Below are positions 1-4,579 of a stretch of 8,708 bases of DNA, piece after piece; positions within the stretch are counted from its first letter, which is position 1, and every line of letters begins with the position of its first letter. The notes below the pieces were generated by a model. That model searched no databases and was not told where the DNA came from. It worked only from the letters and a program-made list of their open reading frames with translations. A program made the translations under genes and the position numbers. Source of the DNA: Nitriliruptoraceae bacterium (GTDB lineage: Bacteria > Actinomycetota > Nitriliruptoria > Nitriliruptorales > Nitriliruptoraceae); assembly GCA_007117945.1 (NCBI GenBank), contig SKTN01000037.1:1-8708 (forward strand), read 5' to 3'.

Positions 1-186
1 CGCCTCCGGGCTGGAGGGCTCCGACCCCGCGTCCTGTGCGGTGTCGGCACCGCCGCCGCGGCGGCCGCGGCCACGCCCCCGGCGCCCCCGACGCCGTCGG
101 CGCCGGTTGCCGTCGGAGGACGGACCGGAGGGGTCCTGTTGCGGTGTGGTGGTGTCCTGCTCGTTCTCGGTGTCGTGGTCGGTCAC
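1..186 (-). CDS. rne: RNase E/G family ribonuclease, N-terminal fragment (runs off the left edge)
   Basis: Only the first 62 codons are present. They start at GTG (186-184), 19 bases after the stop of the preceding gene, and stay open to base 1. The peptide begins VTDHDTENEQDTTTPQQ, then has an arginine/glycine block (residues 28-43, almost all R and G) followed by an acidic, Ser/Pro/Ala-rich stretch. No catalytic domain is visible, so the name rests on context. In actinobacteria the gene directly after the radical SAM/DUF2344 pair is usually the RNase E/G endoribonuclease, which often carries a disordered N-terminal extension rich in charged residues and RG-type basic tracts. The family processes rRNA and decays mRNA in the cytoplasm. 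The ribosome binding site is weak (GAGCGAG-like), so translation may be coupled to the upstream gene. It could be another protein with a disordered basic N-terminus; the next few hundred bases to the left would settle it. Confidence 0.72.
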   Translation of the reverse strand, partial: MTDHDTENEQDTTTPQQDPSGPSSDGNRRRRRRGRRGRGRGRRGGGADTAQDAGSEPSSPEA

Positions 187-205
187 GGGAGGCTCGCTCG
201 GGGTG

Positions 206-952
206 TCAGGCGGCCTCCGCGTCGACGTCGGGGACCAGTGGTTCGACCTCGCCGTCGAGGGCGTCAGCGACGCCCCCGGGCACCTCGGTGCCCTGCACGC
301 AGCGTGTCACCGCTGCGGGCGCGGCCACCTCGTCGGGGGCCAGCGCGGCGTGGAGGTCGGTCGGTCTCACGGTGGGGCCGTCGTTGCGGAGGACCGCACG
401 GAGGACGGTGTGCGCGTCCCGGGTAGGGGTACCCGGGCGCGTGGACGCGGCGAGGGCGAGGACGGCAGGCCGCACGTCGATGGTGCGGTCACCGTCGGGA
501 CGGTGCCGGATGACCTCGACGGACGTGCTCGCGAGGAGTTCCTCCGCCCGCGTCGCGAGGAGCTCGCGCAGCTCGGTCAGATCGACCGGTGGCCACGCCA
601 GCTCCCACAGGGTGACCCGCAGCATCTTCGCCAGCTTCGGCGCGCCGTCGGGCACCTCCAGGTAGGTCGTGATGTCCATCCCCGCCGGGAGGGTGGCGGA
701 GAGCGCAGCGAGGTCCGATGCGGGTTCGATCGGCGCTGCGAAGGTCAGCTCGGCGTACTCGCCGGTGGAACGCACCCCCACGGGCAGGGCGTCGGGGAAG
801 GACACCTTCGGGTGGGGGGTGAAGCCTTCGGAGTACGCGATGGGGAGATCGGCACGGCGCAGCGCACGCTCCCAGACCGAGGTGAGATCACGCGCGGAGA
901 TGAAGCGCGTGCGTCCCACCTTGGTCCAGCGGATGCGGTACCGCTGCAGCAA
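206..952 (-). CDS. TIGR03936/DUF2344 radical-SAM-linked protein
   Basis: This 248-residue protein belongs to the DUF2344 (TIGR03936) family, which accompanies or is fused to a B12-binding-type radical SAM protein. Its reaction is not established. The recognisable block is in the first quarter: the N-terminal strand RYRIRWTKVG, then FISARDL (residues 18-23), then YSEGFTPHPKVSFPDALPVG at residues 40-59, the family hallmark, then an EYAEL segment. The middle (about 95-150) is a less conserved alpha/beta part. The last ~40 residues are acidic, Ala/Pro/Val-rich and probably flexible. The start is TTG at 952-950. It is chosen because GAGGAGGA lies 8 bases upstream and because the protein then begins exactly where the conserved strand begins; no ATG or GTG lies nearby in frame. 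The radical SAM gene ends 107 bases upstream and the putative RNase E/G gene starts 19 bases downstream, so it is very likely co-transcribed. The family call is secure; the function is unknown. Confidence 0.92.
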   Translation of the reverse strand: MLQRYRIRWTKVGRTRFISARDLTSVWERALRRADLPIAYSEGFTPHPKVSFPDALPVGVRSTGEYAELTFAAPIEPASDLAALSATLPAGMDITTYLEVPDGAPKLAKMLRVTLWELAWPPVDLTELRELLATRAEELLASTSVEVIRHRPDGDRTIDVRPAVLALAASTRPGTPTRDAHTVLRAVLRNDGPTVRPTDLHAALAPDEVAAPAAVTRCVQGTEVPGGVADALDGEVEPLVPDVDAEAA

Positions 953-960
953 CGTGTCCG

Positions 961-968
961 TCCTCCTC
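961..968 (-). promoter_or_regulatory. Ribosome binding site for the DUF2344 gene (fixes a TTG start)
   Basis: On the minus strand GAGGAGGA lies 8 bases upstream of TTG (952-950). This is a near-ideal Shine-Dalgarno sequence at normal spacing. It is the main reason for accepting the rare TTG start, since no ATG or GTG in the same frame is close by. Confidence 0.8.
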
Positions 969-979
969 GGTGGTGTCCG

Positions 980-1001
980 CGACGTCGTGCTCGTGACGTC
1001 G
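980..1001. other. Inverted repeat with two GACGTC sites ahead of the DUF2344 ribosome binding site
   Basis: CGACGTC (980-986) and GACGTCG (995-1001) are perfect reverse complements separated by 8 bases. In RNA they would form a 7-bp GC-rich hairpin ending about 12 bases before the GAGGAGGA ribosome binding site. Each GACGTC is also itself a palindrome. It could be an intercistronic hairpin that affects translation of the DUF2344 gene, or a DNA-binding dyad. No uridine tract follows, so it is not a canonical intrinsic terminator. The role is inferred only. Confidence 0.45.
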
Positions 1002-1009
1002 GGGTGTGG

Positions 1010-1045
1010 GTGGTCGTGGTGCGGATCGTGGTCGTGGTGCGGGTC
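1010..1045. repeat. Tandem 18-bp direct duplication in the radical SAM-DUF2344 gap
   Basis: The plus strand reads GTGGTCGTGGTGCGGATC (1010-1027) followed directly by GTGGTCGTGGTGCGGGTC (1028-1045), which matches at 17 of 18 positions. The copies lie just downstream of the radical SAM stop codon and upstream of the GACGTC inverted repeat. The unit is GTGGTC/GTGGTG-like inside, so slippage or local duplication is the simplest origin. It is not in a recognised coding region. A role as a pair of binding sites is possible but not shown. Confidence 0.75.
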
Positions 1046-1059
1046 ATGGCGCCGGGGGC

Positions 1060-3138
1060 TCAGCCGCCGCCGGCGTAGCGCTCGGGCGCCGTCGGCAGCG
1101 CGCCGTCACCGGCCGCGGAGCTGCCGAGCCCCTGGGGGAGCACGGGCAGGCTGTACCCCCCGGTGTAGCCGGTGTCGTGCTCCAGGCTCAAGCCCGGACA
1201 CACCCCGCAGTCGTAGCAGGCCGACCACCGGCAGTCGTCGAGCTGCTGGTCCGACTGGGCGTCCTGCCAGTCCTCCCACAGCCAGTCGCTGTCGAGCCCG
1301 GAGTCGAGGTGGTCCCAGGGCAGGGCCTCGCGCTGATCACGCTCGCGATAGCTGTACCAGGCGAGGTCCACCCCGGTCTCGGCCAGGGCCCGTCGCCACA
1401 GCTCGAGGGTCGGCATCTCGTGCCAGCCGTCGAAGCGGGCGCCGAGCTGCCAGGCACGCTCCACCACGGCGGCCACGCGCCGGTCGCCGCGGGACAGCAG
1501 GCCCTCGATGACCCCCTCCTCGGGGTCGTTGGTGCGCAGCGTGATGCCGCGGTGGTCCTTGATGGCGTGGCGGATCAGGGTGAGCTTGCGCCGGATCTCC
1601 TCGGGTGGATCCTGGGCGGCCCACTGGAAGGGCGTGTGAGGCTTGGGCACGAAGCCGCCCACCGAGATCGTCACCTTGTTGGCCCTGCCGTGGCGCCGGG
1701 CCACGGCGTAGACCTCGATGGCCAGCTCCGCGATCGCGGCCACGTCCTCATCGGTCTCCGTGGGCAGGCCGACCATGAAGTACAGCTTGATGTGGCGCCA
1801 CCCCTCGGAGAAGGCCACCTCGGCGGTGCGCAGCAGGTCGGCCTCGGAGACCATCTTGTTGATCACCGCGCGCAGCCGCTCGCTGCCGGCCTCGGGAGCG
1901 AAGGTCAACCCCGTGCGGCGGCCGTTGCGGGCCAGCTCGTTGGACAGGGTGACGTTGAACGCGTCCACCCGGGTCGAGGGCAGCGACAGCGAGGTGGTGG
2001 TGCCCTCGTAGGTGTCCGCGAGCTCCCGGGCGATCGGCGCGATGGCGGAGTGGTCGGCCGAGGACAGCGACAGCAGCCCGACCTCGTTGAAGCCGGTGTC
2101 GGCCACCCCTTCCTCGACGAGGCGCTGGACCGTCTCCGGCCGGCGTTCGCGGACGGGGCGGGTGATCATCCCCGCCTGGCAGAACCGGCAGCCACGGGTG
2201 CAGCCCCGGAAGATCTCCACGCTGAAGCGCTCGTGCACCGTCTCGGTCATCGGCACCAGCTGCTTGCGGGGGTAGGCCCACTGCTCGAGGTCCTGGACCG
2301 TGCGTTTGGGGACCAGTGCGGGGATGCCGCCCTCGGTGGGCACCGTGCGCGTGAGCCGGCCGTCGTCGCTGTAGCGTGGGGCGTAGAAGGCGGGCACGTA
2401 CACGCCCTCCACCGCCGCCAGCGCCCGTAGCAGCGCGTGGCGCACCTCGTCGTCCGGGGCGCTCGCCAGGGACCCGCCGGGCTCCCGCTCGGCCTTGTGG
2501 CGGCGCACCACGTCGTCGATCTCGAGGGTGACCTCCTCACCGTCGCCCATCACCGCGGCATCCACGAAGGGCGCCAGGGGTTCGGGGTTGAAGGCGGCGT
2601 GCCCCCCGACGAGCACGAGGGGGTCGTCGGCGCCACGTTGTGCACTGCGGTGGGCGACACCGCCGAGGTCGAGGAGGTTGAGCAGGTTGGTGTGCCCGAG
2701 CTCGTGGGGCAGGGTGACGCCGAACACGTCGAAGGCCCACAGCGGCCGGTGGGTCTCCAGGGAGAAGGTCGGCAGCCCTTCGGCCCGCAGCAGCTCCTCG
2801 AGATCCACCCACGGGGCGTAGGCACGCTCGGCCAGGGCCGTGGGCCGGTCGTTGAGCAGCTCGTAGAGGATCTGGATGCCCTGGTTGGGCTGGCCCACCT
2901 CGTAGGTGTCGGGGTAGCACAGCAGCCAGCGGGTCTCGGCGGCCTCCCAGGGCGTGCTGCGCTGGTTGTGCTCGCCACCGACGTACTGCGCCGGCTTGCG
3001 CACCTGCGGCAGGAGCGGCTCCAGGGCCCCCCAGCAGGAGGGGGGAGCCGTCGCTGCGGAACCGGGACGGCGGAAGGGGGCGCGCTGCCCCCTGGGCGGG
3101 GTGGTCGGGCCCAGGCTCGGGGGTGCGGAACCGAGCAC
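1060..3138 (-). CDS. TIGR03960-type B12-binding-domain radical SAM protein
   Basis: With the chosen start this is a 692-residue member of the TIGR03960 family, radical SAM proteins with an N-terminal cobalamin-binding-like domain and unknown substrate. Residues 1-35 are a Pro/Gly/Arg-rich leader. Family similarity begins at about residue 37 (WGALEPLL, then QYVGGEHN and WLLCYPDTYEVGQPNQG). Residues ~70-215 look like the B12-binding fold (LVGGHAAFNPEP, then GDGEEV). The radical SAM core follows with its cluster motif CTRGCRFC: C313, C317 and C320 ligate a [4Fe-4S] cluster that cleaves S-adenosylmethionine. Core landmarks include LSLPSTRVDAF, LTFAPEAGSERL and KLYFMVGLPTE. The C-terminus has a second cysteine group (C636, C641, C644, C647). 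GTG at 3138 is chosen because AGGAGG lies 4 bases upstream; an in-frame GTG at 3246 would add 36 atypical residues. The DUF2344 partner is next in the operon. Cytoplasmic and oxygen-sensitive by family. Confidence 0.93.
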   Translation of the reverse strand: MLGSAPPSLGPTTPPRGQRAPFRRPGSAATAPPSCWGALEPLLPQVRKPAQYVGGEHNQRSTPWEAAETRWLLCYPDTYEVGQPNQGIQILYELLNDRPTALAERAYAPWVDLEELLRAEGLPTFSLETHRPLWAFDVFGVTLPHELGHTNLLNLLDLGGVAHRSAQRGADDPLVLVGGHAAFNPEPLAPFVDAAVMGDGEEVTLEIDDVVRRHKAEREPGGSLASAPDDEVRHALLRALAAVEGVYVPAFYAPRYSDDGRLTRTVPTEGGIPALVPKRTVQDLEQWAYPRKQLVPMTETVHERFSVEIFRGCTRGCRFCQAGMITRPVRERRPETVQRLVEEGVADTGFNEVGLLSLSSADHSAIAPIARELADTYEGTTTSLSLPSTRVDAFNVTLSNELARNGRRTGLTFAPEAGSERLRAVINKMVSEADLLRTAEVAFSEGWRHIKLYFMVGLPTETDEDVAAIAELAIEVYAVARRHGRANKVTISVGGFVPKPHTPFQWAAQDPPEEIRRKLTLIRHAIKDHRGITLRTNDPEEGVIEGLLSRGDRRVAAVVERAWQLGARFDGWHEMPTLELWRRALAETGVDLAWYSYRERDQREALPWDHLDSGLDSDWLWEDWQDAQSDQQLDDCRWSACYDCGVCPGLSLEHDTGYTGGYSLPVLPQGLGSSAAGDGALPTAPERYAGGG

Positions 3139-3142
3139 GTGG

Positions 3143-3148
3143 CCTCCT
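3143..3148 (-). promoter_or_regulatory. Ribosome binding site that decides the radical SAM gene start
   Basis: AGGAGG on the minus strand lies 4 bases before GTG 3138-3136. The spacing is slightly short but the match is perfect. The alternative GTG at 3246 has no comparable site, and the extra residues it would add are low-complexity Pro/Arg/Gly sequence without family resemblance. Confidence 0.65.
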
Positions 3149-3260
3149 GTGGTCGCGGCGGGCGCATCGAGGTGGAAGCGCGGGGCGGACCCGCGGGCCG
3201 AACGCGGCGGCCGCCACCCACCGGGCCCTCGCGGCGGACACCTCACGCCGGGTGGCGCGG

Positions 3261-3269
3261 AGGGTAGCA
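3261..3269 (-). promoter_or_regulatory. Possible extended -10 element upstream of the radical SAM gene
   Basis: The minus strand reads TGCTACCCT, which fits TGn plus TAnnnT, a form seen in actinobacterial housekeeping promoters. No TTGACA-like -35 is visible at the expected distance in the G-rich stretch upstream. A start near 3254 would leave a leader of roughly 115 bases before the GTG at 3138. This could let the radical SAM/DUF2344/RNase block be transcribed apart from the wall genes. The evidence is weak: one short match in GC-rich DNA. Confidence 0.2.
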
Positions 3270-3282
3270 GCCACCCCCCGGC

Positions 3283-3337
3283 CCCCGGCGGGGTCGTCGG
3301 CGCCGGTGGCGGCCGGCGGGGCCGTGGGGCAACGGCC
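3283..3337 (-). terminator. Cluster of three GC hairpins just after rodA (possible weak terminator or processing site)
   Basis: Reading the minus strand from the rodA stop, GGCCGT-6-ACGGCC (3337-3320) comes first. It is followed by GCCGG-6-CCGGC (3317-3302) and CCCC-3-GGGG (3293-3283). Each stem is perfect over 6, 5 and 4 base pairs. No run of U follows any of them, so a classical intrinsic terminator is not supported. Such GC-rich hairpins may cause pausing, partial termination or 3'-end protection in high-GC bacteria. Short stems also arise by chance in DNA this GC-rich. Confidence 0.3.
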
Positions 3338-3340
3338 GCC

Positions 3341-4519
3341 TCAGAAGCGCCGCATGTGGATGTTGAGCAGCAGCCCGATCATGGCGAACCACACGATCAG
3401 CGAGGTCCCGCCGTAGCTGATGAAGGGCAGGGGTAGGCCCGTCACCGGCATGATCCCGATGGTCATCCCGACGTTGACGAACACCTGCAGGGTGAGGATG
3501 GCCACGATCCCGCCGGCCACCAGGGTGCCGAAGGTGTCCTTGGCCAGGATCGCGATCCGAAGGCCCCGCCACACCAGCACCAGCAGCAGGCCGAGCACCA
3601 GGCTGCCCCCGAGGAAGCCGAACTCCTCGGCGATGACGGTGAAGATGAAGTCGGTGTGGTTCTCGGGCACGTACGACAGCGAGGTCTGGGTGCCCTCGAA
3701 CAGCCCCTTGCCCGCGAACTGCCCGGAGCCCACGGCGATCAGCGACTGGCGGGTCTGGAACGCCGCGGTCTGGGCCGCGGAGGCGTCACCGGCATCGAGG
3801 AAGGCGGTCAGCCGCAGGAGCTGGTAGTCCTCGATCAGCTCGGTCTGGAGGGCGACGATCACCCCGACGATCCCGGAGAGCGTCAGCCCGATCAGGTAGC
3901 GCGCCTGCACCCCGCCCAGCAGGAACAGCACGGCGGTGCTCCACACGAACACCATCGAGGTGCCGAGGTCGGGCTGGAGGAAGACCAGCCCCGCGGGCAG
4001 CAGGGTCAGCACCAGGCTCGCGAGCACCACGCCGGCATGGGGCGTGCCCTCGCTCTCGTGGAGCAGGGCCGCGACCACCACCAGTACGGCGAGCTTGGCG
4101 AGCTCCGAGGGTTGCAGCTGGAAGCCACCGATCACGATCCAGCGTTGCGCACCACCGAAGGCGGTCCCCAGGGGTGACAGCACCAAGCCGAGGAGCACGA
4201 CCGACACCACGTACAGCACCGGTGCGTAGACCCGGACCACGCGGTAGTCGACCACGGCGACCACCACCATCACCACCACACCGATCGCCAGCGCCAGCAG
4301 CTGCCGGCTGACGTAGGTGGTCGGGGGCAGGCCCTGGGCGCTCAGCGCCACCAGCTTCGCGCTGTAGATCGCCACCAGCCCGATCAGGGTCAGGGCGAGC
4401 GCGGTGAGCACCAGGACGGGGTCGAGGTGGCGGACGGGGTCGTAGACCTCCATCCAGCGCGACTGCACCTGAGCACGCTGCTGGCGCTGGCGCCGGTCCT
4501 GTCCGTAGTCGGTCGCCAC
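3341..4519 (-). CDS. rodA: RodA, SEDS-family peptidoglycan glycosyltransferase
   Basis: This 392-residue integral membrane protein polymerises lipid II into glycan strands during cell elongation, paired with PBP2, whose gene is directly upstream. A cytoplasmic Arg/Gln-rich N-terminus (residues 1-30) precedes about ten hydrophobic segments (roughly 35-54, 73-90, 97-113, 141-156, 162-180, 186-203, 208-224, 303-318, 332-352, 362-386). SEDS landmarks are LQPSELAKL (135-143), FLQPDLGTS (180-188), the extracellular loop FQTRQSLIAVGSG (254-266) and ENHTDFIF (286-293). In the last, D290 matches the essential aspartate of the family; the C-terminal LPFISYGGTS (364-373) is the SEDS signature. The GTG start at 4519 is supported by an exceptional ribosome binding site 7 bases upstream. 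The length is normal for RodA. FtsW is the alternative SEDS protein, but the mre-PBP2 context and the sequence favour RodA. Confidence 0.96.
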   Translation of the reverse strand: MATDYGQDRRQRQQRAQVQSRWMEVYDPVRHLDPVLVLTALALTLIGLVAIYSAKLVALSAQGLPPTTYVSRQLLALAIGVVVMVVVAVVDYRVVRVYAPVLYVVSVVLLGLVLSPLGTAFGGAQRWIVIGGFQLQPSELAKLAVLVVVAALLHESEGTPHAGVVLASLVLTLLPAGLVFLQPDLGTSMVFVWSTAVLFLLGGVQARYLIGLTLSGIVGVIVALQTELIEDYQLLRLTAFLDAGDASAAQTAAFQTRQSLIAVGSGQFAGKGLFEGTQTSLSYVPENHTDFIFTVIAEEFGFLGGSLVLGLLLVLVWRGLRIAILAKDTFGTLVAGGIVAILTLQVFVNVGMTIGIMPVTGLPLPFISYGGTSLIVWFAMIGLLLNIHMRRF

Positions 4520-4523
4520 CTCG

Positions 4524-4535
4524 TCACCTCCTCCC
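4524..4535 (-). promoter_or_regulatory. Strong ribosome binding site for rodA
   Basis: The minus strand reads GGGAGGAGGTGA, which includes the full GGAGGTGA anti-16S complement. Its AGGAGG core lies 7 bases before the rodA GTG. It is the strongest ribosome binding site in the window, much stronger than that of mrdA, which suggests independent and efficient initiation of rodA. Confidence 0.85.
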
Positions 4536-4560
4536 GCTGCTGCGGTGCTGGCACGCTCCG

Positions 4561-4579
4561 CCGTGGGGCGGGCGCACGG
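4561..4579 (-). other. Small hairpin directly after the PBP2 stop codon
   Basis: CCGTG (4579-4575 on the minus strand) pairs with CACGG (4565-4561) across a 9-base GC loop, starting on the base after the TAG stop. The stem is only 5 bp, so chance is a serious alternative. It is listed because similar hairpins follow the mreB, mreD and rodA stops. Confidence 0.3.

Larger units (their letters stand above)
3139..3340. other. 202-base intergenic gap between rodA and the radical SAM gene
   Basis: This is the longest gene-free stretch in the window. It contains three hairpins next to rodA, one weak candidate -10 element (3261-3269), two palindromic GC patches (CCCGCGGG near 3190 and GGCGGCCGCC near 3210), and the AGGAGG ribosome binding site for the next gene. 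It can be read in frame with the radical SAM gene back to a GTG at 3246, but that part is low-complexity and lacks a ribosome binding site. I see no tRNA, riboswitch or small gene here. The absence of a recognisable cobalamin riboswitch is an observation by eye only. Confidence 0.6.

Noticed and set aside
745..1047. A small minus-strand gene starting at ATG 1047 with a Thr-rich beginning
   Set aside because: The Thr run comes from the 18-bp tandem repeat. The rest overlaps the DUF2344 gene out of frame, and no ribosome binding site supports it.
1006..2430. A 474-codon plus-strand open frame opposite the radical SAM gene
   Set aside because: It is antisense to a protein with an intact radical SAM core, has a repetitive Gly/Val/Leu/His/Asp composition and lacks a supported start.
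3139..3246. A start for the radical SAM gene at GTG 3246
   Set aside because: It has no ribosome binding site and adds 36 low-complexity residues, while GTG 3138 has AGGAGG just upstream.
3139..3260. A cobalamin riboswitch before the B12-type radical SAM gene
   Set aside because: The leader is too short, and I cannot find the conserved B12-box sequence. A covariance-model search would be decisive.
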